Counted from the first letter of the stretch, positions 21,080 through 33,907 are shown. The stretch is 64,000 nucleotides of DNA from Palaemon carinicauda (GCF_036898095.1 NC_090725.1:203156232-203220231); one strand, 5' to 3'. The notes: a model not told the origin generated them from the letters alone. Translations and numbers: made by a program.

Positions 21080-22010
21080 CCAGGCCCAAGTGGGTCATCT
21101 TTTGTGATTGGTGTAGTGAGAGGGGTCTCTCTCCGCTTGGATCCTTTGTACCATGACTTGTTGCCTTTTTGTACTAAACCCGTAAGGAGAAAATCCACTT
21201 CATTTTAGCGGTAGAAGGTTATCACTCAGCATTGAGCCAAATGTTTAGACTAAAGGGAATAACTACTGTATATCTTCTTTGGATGAAATTTCTATGGTTA
21301 TCAGTAGTTTTGAGCAGATCTACCCTCCAATTATAGTGAGCCATCCTTCCTGGAATGTGGTAGAGGTGTTACGTTCCCACAAACGGTTGAGGCGACCTTC
21401 AGATGATGACCTCACTTGGAAGATGGTTTTCTTGCTCTTTTTAGCTTCAGCTAAACATGTTAGCAAGCTGCTGTATGGGTTCTCCAACATCACACGTTCA
21501 TAGGGGTGGAGGCATGTCTCTCTCTTCTCTGTACCAGTTTTCGTCGTGAAAATTCAGAACCCATCCATGCCTGATTCCAGATTTGTATCTTCGTAAGTTA
21601 TAAGACATAACCAATGACCTTGATCAGCTTTTATTGTGTCCTGGTAGAGCTCTAAGATGCTATCTGAAACACATTAGGTCCACAAGACCTCGGCTACAGC
21701 ACCTTTTCATGAGCACAGGAAGGATCAAGAAGAGTATCTCCAGAAACACAATTTCGTTCTGGTTGAAGGAAGTAATTTTTTGATTATCTCTTCATCTTCC
21801 ACTGAAGGATCATGAGGTTAAGCTCATGACGTGAGAGGTATAAGCATTTCTCTGGCATTCAAGAGAAATTTCTCCATGATGCAGGTTCACCAAGGAGGGG
21901 TGTGTAAGCATCAAAGGACCTTTTCCACCCACTACTTACAGGATGTGACCCACAGGTCCCTAGACACTTTTATTCTCGAACCTGTTGTAGCTGCTCAGCA
22001 GTTGGTGTAA
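21080..22010 (+). pseudogene. DIRS-C tyrosine recombinase remnant
   Basis: Fragments in several frames: CDWCSERGLSPLG near 21100, EGYHSALSQMFRLKGI near 21210, FLASAKHVSKL near 21440 where the catalytic Arg is His, VKIQNPSMPDSRF near 21550, and a well-kept C-terminus, AHDVRGISISLAFKRNF then STHYLQDVTHRSLDTF, with His-x-x-Arg and Tyr present. It ends VAAQQLV like DIRS-A and B, so the family relation is secure. Confidence 0.82.
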
Positions 22011-22542
22011 TATACCTTGGCTTCTCTTACAGTATTAGTACTGCTAGTCAGTGGCTGAGGTTACATATAAGACTGGAAAATTAAAGTAAAGAATGACTGG
22101 CCTTTTTCTTTTCCTTTCAATCTTTCTATTCTTCGGAATACAGCATCGGAAGATATCTCCAGCTGGACTCGATCTCTCAGTCAGGTAAGACCAGATTTTT
22201 TGTGTTCTGTGCTCAAGCACGGGAGAGTTTTCCCCACACTCCTTACAAGGGGAGTATGATGTAGCTAAACAGCCCCATCATAAGAGGGTCTTCAAGTTGC
22301 TATGTTTTCAAACCTCCCCCCTTTTTTTTTTATGTCAAGCATACTACACACAGATTATTTTGGCTCAGGTGCAACACTTGACAGCCAGGGCTGTGAGACC
22401 TGCTGGTTCTCTTGCAGGAATTTAAGAGGTGTAAGGAACCCTTACTTTCTTATGCATCTAAGATGCTCGAGTTTTGGATTCCTGGATTAAACCTTTAGCT
22501 AGTTGGAAAAGAGGACTTCCTTCCACCTGAGGATGAGTCTCC

Positions 22543-22880
22543 TATAAGTAAAGGACGAAGGTTTGTATTCGTGTACAAACAAATTACAAGCTTTAAGTAA
22601 TTTGTATTTTTCCTAACTCTACAAACCTCATTAATTTACTCAAACTTTCCCGCGATCATCAGTCCCCGAGAAAGTCCCATACTTCAATCTAAGTGAATTG
22701 TCAGTGAGCCAGCGTGGGGCTATCGCCTCCCCATTATCAAATAGTTGGTTTTTACACCTCGTAAGAATTTTAATTGCCGTTTTCCAACTTTGCTGTTATA
22801 TATTCTAATGTAAGAAAAGTACTCCTCAAGTTTGTATACAGTTGTTAGGGAAAATACAAATTACTTTAAAAATTTGTGAT
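22543..22880 (+). repeat. DIRS-C ICR remnant and right terminus
   Basis: TAAGTAATTTGTATTTTTCC at about 22594 is followed by AACTCTACAAACCTCATTAA. Its inverted, diverged partner lies at about 22828-22880 (GTTAGGGAAAATACAAATTA). The spacing and the G/C-rich block between them mirror DIRS-A and B. The 22020-22540 stretch is 3' untranslated and shows nothing else. Confidence 0.75.
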
Positions 22881-23119
22881 GTTCAAAATGTACTTTATCA
22901 GCCCATCCAATTTTATAAATGTCATGATTTTGGTCACATCAATATCAAATGCACTAATGGAAAAATATGTATTACCCACTCTTAAGTTTCATGACTATGG
23001 TTTATCAGATTTTTATTTTCATTGTACGGAAGCACGCTCCAAATTCACACAATGTCCTCTTTATTTACTGGGGCAAGCAATCATTGAGTCAGCAAAAAAT
23101 AAACATTTGATGCAGCCAG

Positions 23120-24106
23120 GAAAAAACATTTGGGCAATAATTTTGGGCAATGATTTTAATAATTACAGAGGCATCACACTTACGTCAGTTGCCATAAAAA
23201 TATATAGTATGCTCATTCTAAAGGGACTTACAGTTTAGTGAGATTGATATAAATTTAGGAGATGAACAAGCAGAATTTCAAAAAGGTAGAAGTTGTACTG
23301 ACCAAATTTTCATTTGAAGACATGTTATACAGCAATGTGCAGAATATAGAAATCCACTTTTGATGGCATTTGTGGACTATGAAAAAGCCTTTGATAGTAT
23401 GCACCGGCCAATTTTGTGGAGAGTCTCGCATTATTATAGAGTTCTTCTTAAATATCTAAATTCAATGTTAGTGGAGTCCTATTAAAAGAATTTCCAGTGA
23501 ACAGTGAAGTACTCCAAGTGAATGTGTTGTCACCTATGTTGTTTATCCTCATGGATTTTGTAATATATAGAATAGTTTTGGATGGTGGAGAAGGATTGGA
23601 GTGGATTGGTAACATGAAATTATCTGACCTAGAGTATGCTGATGACGCTATCCTTATTAGCTGAACATCACAGGACTTGCAAAGCTTGCTTACTGGAATG
23701 CAAGAATTTTCTCATGAGGTTGAGCTGAAGATGAAAAGAAGAAAGACAGAGGTGATGAGAACAGAATATGCAATGGAAGATGAAATATCATTGTAAGGAG
23801 AAATGATTAATGAGGTAGAATCATTTAAATATTTAGGAACTATGATCTCTAATACAGGGTCTTTAGAATTGAAGTTTGAGGAAATATTGAAAGATGAAAA
23901 TCAGACAAAGGCTAGGTTAAGTAGAATTTAGAAATCAAATCGCCTGAAATTACTTACAAAATCACACTATATATCAGTTTAGTGAGATCAGTGTTTATGT
24001 ATGGACATAAGTTGTGGTATGACAATGAAAAAATATCCAACAGATTTTGTAGATTTAAGAACAGTCCTCAAATGGATATTGGAAGTTTAAGGGCTGGAAT
24101 CGGATT
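23120..24106 (+). mobile_element. LINE-A, 5' piece: decayed non-LTR retrotransposon RT (RTE-like)
   Basis: NNYRGITLTSVAIKIYSML (23154-23212) is RT block 1. Downstream, in shifting frames, come DEQAEFQKGRSCTDQIF, PLLMAFVDYEKAFDSMHRP (catalytic Asp), and a Y-A-D-D block (LEYADDAILIS) near 23630, followed by VESFKYLGTMIS. Many stops make it dead. The element is the same family as LINE-B on the other strand, which gives the full layout. It is broken off at about 24106 by LINE-C1 and resumes at 26391. The 22881-23120 stretch before it is not assigned. Confidence 0.82.
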
Positions 24107-26344
24107 TTGCATGATCTTTTGTGCTTGAATTGGTCACAAATGTATAGTAGTGTTGATCCTGTTGTTCCTTTTTAATGAGAATCTAGTCAATATAATTGAT
24201 AGGTGTATCCCTTCTTGTGTGCTAAGGTACTAAGTGAAAGACAAACCATGATGCAATGAGGATTGTAGACATGCTTATTTGGAGAAGTAGGAAGCCTATC
24301 ATCTTTGGAAGGGTAACGGATCAGATTTGTCCAGGAATAACTATACTCATCTTAGAGCTTATGCTCAGAGAGTTTATGCTTCAACTGAAAACTAATCCAA
24401 TCTAACCATAAAAGAAGTCCTTTCTGGTACAACCCAGGAACATAAGTGGTGGACTACCTTAAATCTGCACTCTTCGGTGTAGATGCAATAGTTCCTCCTT
24501 AAACCAGATGGCTCAGCCACTCGCTATTCAAAGGAAACTGCAACCCTTTTGGCTGATGTATTTGACAGTAAGGAGAGTAATGAGAAACTCCTCACTTTCT
24601 TATTCCTGGTTCCCTGAAGCTAAACTAACTAGTTTAGCTTTTCAATCTTGGGAAATTAAAGTTGTTGATGGACCTTGATGCTTATGGAGGTGTAGACCCA
24701 AACGGTATTTTTCCTTGTTTTTTTTTTTATGAAGACTGCAGATTTCTTAGCTCCAAAGTTATCTCTTATTTTGCGCAAGTTAGCAAGAAGAGGAGCTTTT
24801 AGCTCTTGTTTGAGAATTGGCAATGTTATTCCACTAAGTAAATGTGTTTGTGGTAGCTCAAGTCCAACTGATTACCACCTAATTTCCATAACCCTCATAT
24901 TATCTAAAGTGTTTGAACGTCTTCTCGCAAAACAACTTAATAGATTTGCTGAAGGTAATCATCTGTTCCCTGTTTTGCAATTTGGTTTTCGCAAAGGCCT
25001 TGGAGCATGTGATGCCCTTCTTACAATCTCCAATGCTGTACAGAAATCCCTTGATTATGGTCAGGAAGTTCATATGATTGGCCTTGAATTTAGTGTTGCC
25101 TTTGACCGTGTTAATCATGAGGCCCTTGTTTTCAAACTCAAACAGTTGGGAGTGGGTGGGTCGTTTCTTAGCATTATTATTGAATTTTTTAAGTAATAGA
25201 TCTCAAAAGATTTGTTGTTGATGGTAACCATAGTGAATATAGGAATGTTATATCTGGTGTTCCACAGGGTAATGTTCTTGGCCCATTACTTTTCATCTTA
25301 TATAAACATGACATGTGGTTTGGCCTAGAAACCAAGTTTGTTGCATATGCAGATGATGCTACCCTCTTTGCATCAATTCCTTCTCCCGAATGTAGATCTG
25401 AGGTTGCTGAATCCCTTACTAGAGATCTAGCTAAAATTAGTGTATGGTGAAAATTATGGGGTATGAAGTTGAATCCTAATAAAACTCAAAGTATCATTGT
25501 AAGTAGGTCAAAGTCAGGGGTTCCTCAACATCGGATCTCAGCATTGATAATGTTTCTTCAACTTTGTATGATTATTTTAAAATTTTAGGTGTGATTCTTG
25601 TCAGCAAATTTACTCTTGAGAAACACATTAGGTCTGTCTTCTTCAATTGCACAAAAGATTGAGTCATTGAGAAAGTCTTTCAAGATTTTTGGTGATCAAT
25701 GTAATCTGAAGAAGTGTTTTAATTCTTTCATTCTACCGAGTTTTGAGTATTGTTCTCCTGTCTGGTGTACAGCTGCTTATTCTCATCTTAATTTGTTGGA
25801 CAGGAACTTACGGTCTATTAAATTTCTTATTCCTGATCTAGATATTAATCTTTGGTACCATCATTCAATTAGTTCATTATGCATGTTGCATAAGATTTTT
25901 CATAATTCTAACCATCCTTTACATTCAGATCTTCCTGGACAGTTCCATCCTGTTTGTAATACTAGGCATGCAGTTCATTCTAATAGTCAGGCCTTCTCCA
26001 TTATGAGGCACAATACTACACAGTATTCTGGAAATTTCATTCCAGCTGTGACCAAGTTGTGGAGTGATATGCCTAATTGGGTAGTTGAATCAGTAGAACT
26101 TCAAAAGTTCAAAGTTGCAGTAAATGTTTTCATGTTGAAGAGGCTAACATAAGTCTTTTTATAGTTATATGTAAATTATCTGTTTTAATGTTGTTAATTT
26201 TTTGTTAATATTTTATTTTAATTTTTCGTAATGTCATATCGTTTATTTATTTCCTTGTTTCATTTCCTCACTTGGCTATTTTTCCCTGTTGGAGCCTTTG
26301 GCTTATAGCATCTTTCTTTTTCAACTAGGGTTGTAGCTTGGCTA

Positions 26345-26384
<40 letters not shown>

Positions 26385-26390
26385 TAATAA
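24107..26390 (+). mobile_element. LINE-C1: Jockey/CR1-like LINE inserted in LINE-A
   Basis: The left junction is inferred where LINE-A stops matching LINE-B (after TGGAATCGGATT). The right end is an (AAT)n tail at 26346-26390, after which LINE-A resumes (AAATCAAACTGTAAGAGAG). The element is 5'-truncated, lacking the endonuclease, and carries RT plus a 3' UTR ending GGGTTGTAGCTTGGCTAGT. The 3' UTR tail recurs at 31540-31600 (+) and 37333-37420 (-). Confidence 0.85.
24729..26152 (+). pseudogene. LINE-C1 reverse transcriptase, interrupted
   Basis: The first open stretch (24729-25196) has PTDYHLISITLILSKVFERL, LQFGFRKGLGACDALLTI and IGLEFSVAFDRVNHEAL (catalytic Asp). A frameshift near 25190 is followed by ISGVPQGNVLGPLLFILY and FVAYADDATLFAS with the Y-A-D-D site, then a stop near 25449. 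The last open stretch (25598-26152) carries the C-terminal region FILPSFEYCSPVWCTAAYS through NVFMLKRLT. The family is Jockey/CR1-like by these motifs; the exact clade is uncertain. It is not functional here. Confidence 0.85.
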
Positions 26391-26700
26391 TAAAATCAAA
26401 CTGTAAGAGAGATTACTCGAGTGGCATATGTCGATAAGAAAATTCTGAGTGGTGGATGGAGATGGATTAGCCGTGCTCTTTACACTCCCAAGATAGATTA
26501 GTTCACCAAACATTTAACTGGGCTCCGCAAGGCACAAGAAGAGCTGGAAGACCCAGGCCTACATGGCTGAGGACTATGAAGCTTGAAATGGGAGATTATG
26601 AATGGAAAAGCATAATTTAAAAGTTCAAGATAGAAACAACTGGCAAATTGTAACCGAGTCCTTTTGCATCAATAGGATGATGATGATGATGAATAATGTC
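26391..26700 (+). mobile_element. LINE-A, 3' piece with (ATG)n tail
   Basis: This continues LINE-A after the LINE-C1 insertion. RRAGRPRPTWLRTMKLEMG-like coding text is visible around 26536-26590, ending in CINRMMMMM over an ATG repeat at about 26678-26692. It aligns with the complement of 30150-30420 in LINE-B. Confidence 0.82.
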
Positions 26701-27514
26701 AATATTGATAATAACTTTATTGTTAGTAAAATTATTAGAAAGTTAATAGTTTTAATACTGACAATTTTGAAATTATTACAATTTCAATATTAATGATAAT
26801 TAATATTAGATTATTAATATTTAATAATGAAAATGATAGTTATTTCAAGAATATTGATTTTTATCTTTATTAGAATTATAAGTATTAACAAAGTTAATCA
26901 TTATTAAAATCATCATTGTTAATATTAAAGGAAAAAAATACATTTTAGTCAAACTTTGATCAACAATAATTTCAATAATTCAAATAATAATGAATAATTT
27001 TATTAATTATAATTATTATTTGTGGAAATTATTGAAATTAGTATATATTTTTGTTTAATTTAAACTATTATTATAAGTTTTTCTATAGGTTTTAATGAAA
27101 ATTTTCATAAGAATGAAAATTTTATTATTACAATAGAAACAAAAATAGTAATTATAATGATAATAACATATAGTAATCATCAAAATTATCATTTAAATAC
27201 TAAAATTAGGATTTGAATGATCAAGTTTTTTAGAATAATTTCAATAATTTCTCTAGTTGTTATTATTATACATGCCTGTTGAAAATTCTGAAAATTTTAT
27301 TGATTTTGGTAATTTCAATTATAATAAGATAATTATTATAATAAAATATTAAGATCATAAAATCTTAGTAATTTCAATGCTAATAATAATTTTGATTTTA
27401 ATTTTGATAATAATAATAGTTAACTTCACTTTACAATTATCAAAATTTTTAATTATACTTTTAATAATTTTATTAATAACACAATTCTAAAAAAAATTTT
27501 TAATCATTGAAATT

Positions 27515-27556
<42 letters not shown>

Positions 27557-28573
27557 TAATTTTAATATTCTGAAAATCATATCGAAATTATAATAATTAT
27601 TGAAGTTATAATAATTATCAAAATTATTTATTATTAAAATATCATTATCCAAATTTTTAAAATGATCTTAATAATAATGATAATTGAAAAGGATATTATT
27701 GAAATAGTTTTTGAAATTATCAAATTTATGAAAAATTGTTTCATCAATAAAATTATTGAAATTATTATAGCATTTTTTTCGATGACTATTTTAAGCGGTA
27801 AAAATTTTAATAATTTATGAATTATTTTAATTTTAATAGTGTTAACATTATAATAGATTTTATAATAATAATTGTTATAGTTTCAAAAACATGAATTTTT
27901 ATAATTTCAATGATATAATCATTTTCGTTATTGAAATTATTAAGATTATTATTGAAATTATCAAAATTATGAAAAATTGTTTTATTAACAAAATGATTAA
28001 AATTATTATAGTAATTTTTCGATGACTGCTTTAAGGTGTAGCGTAATAATCTATATATTGATACGATAGCGTGTGTGTTATTTATTTTCTGTCACGCTTT
28101 AAAGAAAACGGAAATGATTTGATGGTTTAAAGAAAACGGAATTAATTTCATGGTATACTCTTACAAATTCACATTAGACTGATTACTTAACCAAAGCACA
28201 TCTTATATAGTTTTCTCAATTTTGTCTTTAGCACATGACTTTTTTTAAAATAGACAAAAAATTGAGTTCCATTAATTTCCATAACCCAGATTATAAAATT
28301 AATCTTGGGACATTTTATTTGAACATGTTTAGGATAGGAACAAAATAATTAGTATTAAAAATATCATTCTGTGTAATTTACACGGGCTCCGCTAGTTTTG
28401 ATAATTTTTAGAATTATTTAAATTATTTAAAAGTATTAACATCATAAAAGATTGGATAATAATAGTTTTGATATTTTCAAGGATAAAAATATAATTTTAA
28501 TTATTGAAATTAGACATTAAACTCTCGGGGCAAAGACTTCTCGGATATTCTTTTTCTTCTTCTTCTTCTTCTT

Positions 28574-28604
<31 letters not shown>

Positions 28605-29453
28605 TCGTTGTCATCATCATCATCAAAAGTTGAATCATTTTTTTAATAAGATTATTAAATATCATAACTAAAAATTATTGTCAGTAAGGAAAATTGTTTA
28701 GAAAATTTTAATCATTTAAATTATGAAAATTATAGAATTAATAATATTGTTCTTATTAATTAGAATAATGAAAAGTTTGATAGTTTATTGTTATTAAAAC
28801 TATCAAAATTATTATTATCAGAATTATTAAAAAAATTTATAATTTTGATAATTTCAATAAATATAATAGCATAATTTTTATAATTATTATAATTTTAATG
28901 ATTATCAAAATTGTTATCATTGTCTGTACACGTTTAAAATTCCAAAAATTTTATTGATAGTTTTATTAATTTCATTAGTAAGGAAATTATGATAAAAATA
29001 AAAAATACTAAAATTTTATAATTTTAGTAATGTCAATAATATTGTTATAATAATAAAAATTATTAAGATTAATGATAATTTTTATAATAATTTTGACAAT
29101 AACAATAGTTAAAATTAGTGTTATTGAAATTGCTTTAAGAATTATAATTTTAAATTCAATAATAAAATAATGAAAATTGTAATGAAGCTACTTTTATTAT
29201 TGAAATTAAGATTATTTGTTATTATGAAATAGAATTATTAAAATGATTAATTGGTAATTTTTATAATCTTAATAATAATAGTAATTTTAGTCATTATTAA
29301 AATTATTCAACACTGTTATTGAAATAACTAATATTATTACTATAAAAAATATAGTAATTATCTAAATTACTTTACAGTTTAAGGAATAAATGAAATAAAT
29401 ATTAGAATTATAATTATTTTAGAAATTGTCATTATTGATATGATTGAAGTTGT

Positions 29454-29542
<89 letters not shown>

Positions 29543-30150
29543 ACTAATAATAATAGTTTCGATAATACTAATGATTCTAATTTCATGATAATAATTTTAA
29601 TGATTTTAAAATTAAATATTTTTATATTTATTATAATTGTTAATAATAAGATTATTACTATTGAATTATCATGAATGGTTTTCACATGATTTCCCTCTCC
29701 TTTATTGAAAAAATTTATTAGAATTATTACTTTAATAATTTCCGTATCATTATTATTAAAATATTCATTTAAATAATTTTATTATTTTAGTAAATTAAAT
29801 TTAAATTAATACTTTAATACTTTTTATAATGATAATTTTAATAATTTAATACTTTATATAATGATAATTTTAATAATTTAATACTTTTTATAATCATAAT
29901 TTTAATAATTTATAGTAATTATCAAAATTATTGAAATTAACAAAAATAATAAGTTTTATCCTTTTATTGATTATATTAATTTCATTAAAGTTATATTTAT
30001 TGCTGAAATTATTAATATCAGATTATTAGGAAATATTAAATTTAAAAACTCTTTACTTTTGTTTTCTAAAGATACAGTAATTATTGAAATTGTTGAAATT
30101 TTTATTGATTATGATTTAAATTATTATTATTATTATTCAATTTTTATTAT
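26701..30150. repeat. AT-rich, cryptically simple DNA between two LINE tails
   Basis: About 3.4 kb composed mainly of imperfect AAT/ATT and ATTGAAATTATT-type motifs. It includes purer tracts: (AAT)n at 27516-27555, (TTC)n at about 28550-28602, and (TC)n of about 84 bp at 29456-29540. There is no gene, no recognisable transposon and no long open frame. The left border is the tail of LINE-A (+) and the right border the tail of LINE-B (-). Confidence 0.85.
29456..29540. repeat. (TC)n microsatellite
   Basis: Perfect TC dinucleotide array within the AT-rich block, giving Ser/Leu artefact frames. Confidence 0.97.
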
Positions 30151-30402
30151 GATTTCATCACCATCTCCTACGCCTGTTGACGCAAAGGGTTTCGGTTAGA
30201 TTTCACCTGTCGTCTCTATCTTGAGCTTTTAATTCAATACTTCTCCATTCATCATGTACTTCGCGCTTCATAGTCCTCAGCCATGTAGGTCTGGGTCTTC
30301 CAACTCTTCTAGTGCCTTGTGGATCCCAGCTGAACGTTTGTTGAACTAATCTCTCTTTGGGGAATGCGAAGAGCATATCCAAACCATCTCCATCTACCCC
30401 TC

Positions 30403-30664
30403 ATCATGATCTAATCCACATATGGCATTTGAGTAATCTCTTATAGTTTAATTTCTAATCCTGTCCTGCCATTTGACTCCCAATATCCTTCTACGGGCTT
30501 TGTTCTCAAATCTACTAAATTTATTGGAGATTGTTTCATCATGATCTAATCCACATATGGCATTTGAGTAATCTCTTATAGTTTAATTTCTAATCCTGTC
30601 CTGCCATTTGACTCCCAATATCCTTCTACGGGCTTTGTTCTCAAATCTACTAAATTTATTGGAA
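30403..30664. repeat. 135-bp tandem duplication in LINE-B 3' part
   Basis: ATGATCTAATCCACATATGG begins at both 30406 and 30541. The two copies appear identical over about 124 bp until TTATTGGA, although the surrounding element is old. It is either a recent tandem duplication or an assembly artefact. Confidence 0.92.
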
Positions 30665-33001
30665 ATATAGTCTGATTTGTATATGTAATTTCAGGCGATA
30701 TGATTTTCATATTTTACTTAACCTAGCCTTTGTCTGATTTGCTTTTTTCAATCTTTCATTAAACTCTAATATTAAAGACCCTGCATTGGAGATCATAGTT
30801 CGTAAATACTTAATTGATTCTACCCTATTAATCCTTTCACCTTCCAAATGATATTTCATCTTCCATTGCATGAGACTCCATTCTCATCATCTCTATCTTT
30901 CTTCTATTTATTTTCAGCCCAACCTTGTGTGATATTTTATGCATTCTGGTAAACAAGCATTGCAAATCCTGTGGTGTTCTGCTAACAAAGACAGCATTGT
31001 CAGTGTACTACTACCAGAGAGTTATGGGGTCCTTTGACTGGCCAGGCAGTACTTCATTGGATCCTTCTCTTGGGTTACGGTTCACTTTCTCTTTGCCATC
31101 ACATATACTGAATAGTGTGGCCTATTCTTTACAGATTCTCCTCTGTCCACACACACCTGACAACACTGAAATTACCGAACAATTCTTCTTCACTCAAGGG
31201 GTTAACTACTGCACTCTAATTGTTCAGTGGGTTTCCTCTTGGTAGGGTCGAAGAGACTCTTTAGCTATGGTAAGCAGCTGTTCTAGGAGAAGGGCACTCC
31301 AAAATCAAACCATTGTTCTCTAATCATGGGTAGTGCCATAGCCTCTTTACCATGGTTTTCCACTGTCTTGGGTTAGAGTTCTTTTGCTTGAGGGTACACT
31401 CGGGCACACTATTCTATCTTATTTCTCTTCTTGTTTTAAAGTTTTTATAGTTTATATAGGAAATATATATTTTAATGTTGTTACTCTTCTTAAAATATTT
31501 TATTTTTCCTCGTTTCCTTTCCTCACTGAGCTATTTTCCCATTTTGGGCCCTTGGGCTTATAGCATTCTGCTTTTCCAACAAGGGTTGTAGCTTAGCAAC
31601 TACTACTACTACTACTACTACTACTCTAGGTCTGCTAAATTCCTATCACCAATCCAGTCCAATCCTACTCCACCATCTCTGACTGTTCTGTGCATTACAA
31701 AATCCAGGAGGAGGATAATCAACATAGATGACAACACATTCCCTTGGAGTACTCCGCTGTTCACTGGAAATTCATTTGATAAAACTCCATTAACATTACC
31801 TTTGCACTTGCTATGCTCATGAACAGTCTTAATCAAATTTACATTTTTAAGAGAAATTCCATAATAACTAAGGATTCTCCACAAAATTGGCCAGTGCACA
31901 GTATCAAAGGCTTTTTCATTGTCCAAAAATGCCATCAAAAGGGGATTTCTATATTCTACGTATTGCTGTACAACATGTCTCAAAATTTAAATTTTGTCAG
32001 TGCAACTTCTACCATTGCTAAATCCTGCTTGTTTGTCTCTCAGCTTTTCATCAATCTTTCTCTCCAGTCTCTTTAGAATAAGCATACTATATATTCATAA
32101 CAACTAATGTAAGTGTTATGCCTCTTTATTTATTGCAATCAGTTAGGTTTTTTTTTTTTTTTTTTTGCTATTTTCACCAAAACTCCTAACTCCCATTCAT
32201 CCCGTTTTACCTCTTCATGCCACATTCTACAAAATAATCTTATAAGTAGTCTGGGAGTCACTTGATTTTCGGCCAGTATCATCTCGGCTGTTATTCCATA
32301 GTATCCCTGGGCTTTCCATCTCTTTATTTTTTTAGGATAGCCTTGACTTCAAACACACTGAATTCATTCATGGGCACACCAAGGTCTTCATCAGCTTCAA
32401 GTTTATCAATCAAATTATTCTCTTCATATCTCCTATTCATAACCTCACTAAAGTGTTCTATCCACTGTGTTCTTTCTTCATCTTCTGTTGCTATAATAGA
32501 GCTATCTCTCTTTTTGATGGGTATATGCTTCTATTTTGCCCCAGTCGAGATTTCATTAATTCTATGAGCAATTTTTACACCTTAGCCACTTCCTGAATTC
32601 GTAGCTTTGTCGGCCTCATGTACTTTACTGTCTAAATATTCTCTCCAGTCATTACTTGCTTTTCTTTTGACCTCACTGTCAATACTGGAATACTTAGCAT
32701 GCTCTACCTTGTAATTTTCATTAATTCCTTTCAACAAACAATTTCTGCCTTTTTCTCCTTTTTATAGTACCCCGAGTATCATTTGATATCCATGGTTTTC
32801 TCCTTGTAACTGCGTGTACCAAGATTTTACTACAACTGACTGATTCATGTTCTTAATATCACACCATTCTTTATTAATTGTCTGTTCTTCATCTCTTAAA
32901 GCCTCTAAGACTGCAAGTCGATTCCTACATTCAATTGCAAATGTTTCTCCGTGTTCTTTTTCTAAAAGCTTACTTGTATCAAGCATAGGTAATATATCCA
33001 T
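30665..33001 (-). pseudogene. LINE-B linker and reverse transcriptase, interrupted
   Basis: Minus-strand text in order: CRNRLAVLEALRDEEQTINK near 32940 (linker), then RT with PLLMAFLDNEKAFDTVHWP (catalytic Asp; the usual Tyr before E is Asn) near 31950, GVLQGNVLSSMLIILLLDF near 31770, and DRNLADLE at 31624. The polymerase site that follows is cut by element C2; beyond it the frame resumes with TDNAVFVSRTPQDLQ, where YADD has become YTDN. Several stops and frameshifts occur in 30665-32760. Confidence 0.78.
31008..31623 (+). mobile_element. LINE-C2: short LINE-tailed, probably non-autonomous element
   Basis: About 616 bp inserted between codons of the LINE-B polymerase site; LINE-B stops after CAGTGTA (31007) and resumes CTCTAGG (31624). 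Its last ~190 bp match the LINE-C1 3' UTR (CTCACTGAGCTATTTTCCC through GGGTTGTAGCTTAG) and it ends in (ACT)n. The first ~420 bp have no counterpart in LINE-C1 and no LINE protein. I see no clear pol III boxes, so I do not call it a tRNA-derived SINE. Confidence 0.72.
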
Positions 33002-33249
33002 CTTTCTGTTAGGTGCTTTCAGTTTTAATTTCAGTGTGGAGCAGTTTTAATTTCAGTGAGGAGCTGGTGATCACTACCAATATCTGCACTTCAATAGCTT
33101 CTTATATTTCTGAGTCCTCTTTTTCTCTTTATTAATGGTGATGTGATCTATCTCCTTTTTGTAATTGCCACATAGTGAAGTCCAGGTATACTTGTGGATG
33201 TTCTTGTGCTGAAATAGAGTACTTCCAATGACGAAAGATTGTTTGCTGA

Positions 33250-33602
33250 TCAGAAACTTATGAAATGTGCTCCATTTTCATTTGCAACTTCGCCAAGACC
33301 CTCGATGCCCATCGCATTCTCTATCCTTTGATTATTTCTTCCAACTTTAGCATTGAAGTGGCCAATCACAGTTTTCAAATCTCTCTCAGGGATCTCATCT
33401 ATTACCCTCTGCAGTTCTTCATAGTATTCTTCTTTCTTTTTTTCAGGGGAATTATTTGTTGGGGCATAGCAAACTATTATACTCATATTGCACATCTTTG
33501 ATTTGAACTTTGTTGGTAACAATTTACTATTTACGGTTAATACCCTCTTTGCTCTTGGTGTCATCATCATTCCTACCCCTTCTCTTCCAACTCCATCTGA
33601 TC

Positions 33603-33671
<69 letters not shown>

Positions 33672-33754
33672 ATATAAAATGTATATATATATATATATCT
33701 ATATGTGTGTATATATATACACATATATATATACATATATATGTATATATATAC

Positions 33755-33847
<93 letters not shown>

Positions 33848-33860
33848 GTACATATGTAGT

Positions 33861-33907
<47 letters not shown>

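Larger units (their letters stand above)
19446..22880 (+). mobile_element. DIRS-C: strongly decayed DIRS-like element
   Basis: Remnants of gag end, RT, RNase H, YR and a terminal/ICR pair appear in the order seen in DIRS-A/B but with many stops, frameshifts and substitutions. RNase H survives near 20515-20570 as LIFSDIFREGWEAYLD. It is clearly older than DIRS-A, B or D. Its 5' end is not visible. If the 744-bp repeats are its gag, the element extends left to about 9 kb or further, and DIRS-B and the MITE are nested inside it. Confidence 0.8.

Noticed and set aside
20895..21198. Ser/Leu repeat frames (also near 29444, 42505, 49316, 49932) and Arg/Glu frames near 50194
   Set aside because: They are translations of (GA)n or (CT)n arrays.
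30925..31245. Plus-strand frame of 106 codons
   Set aside because: Straddles the junction of LINE-B and element C2, so it cannot be one gene.
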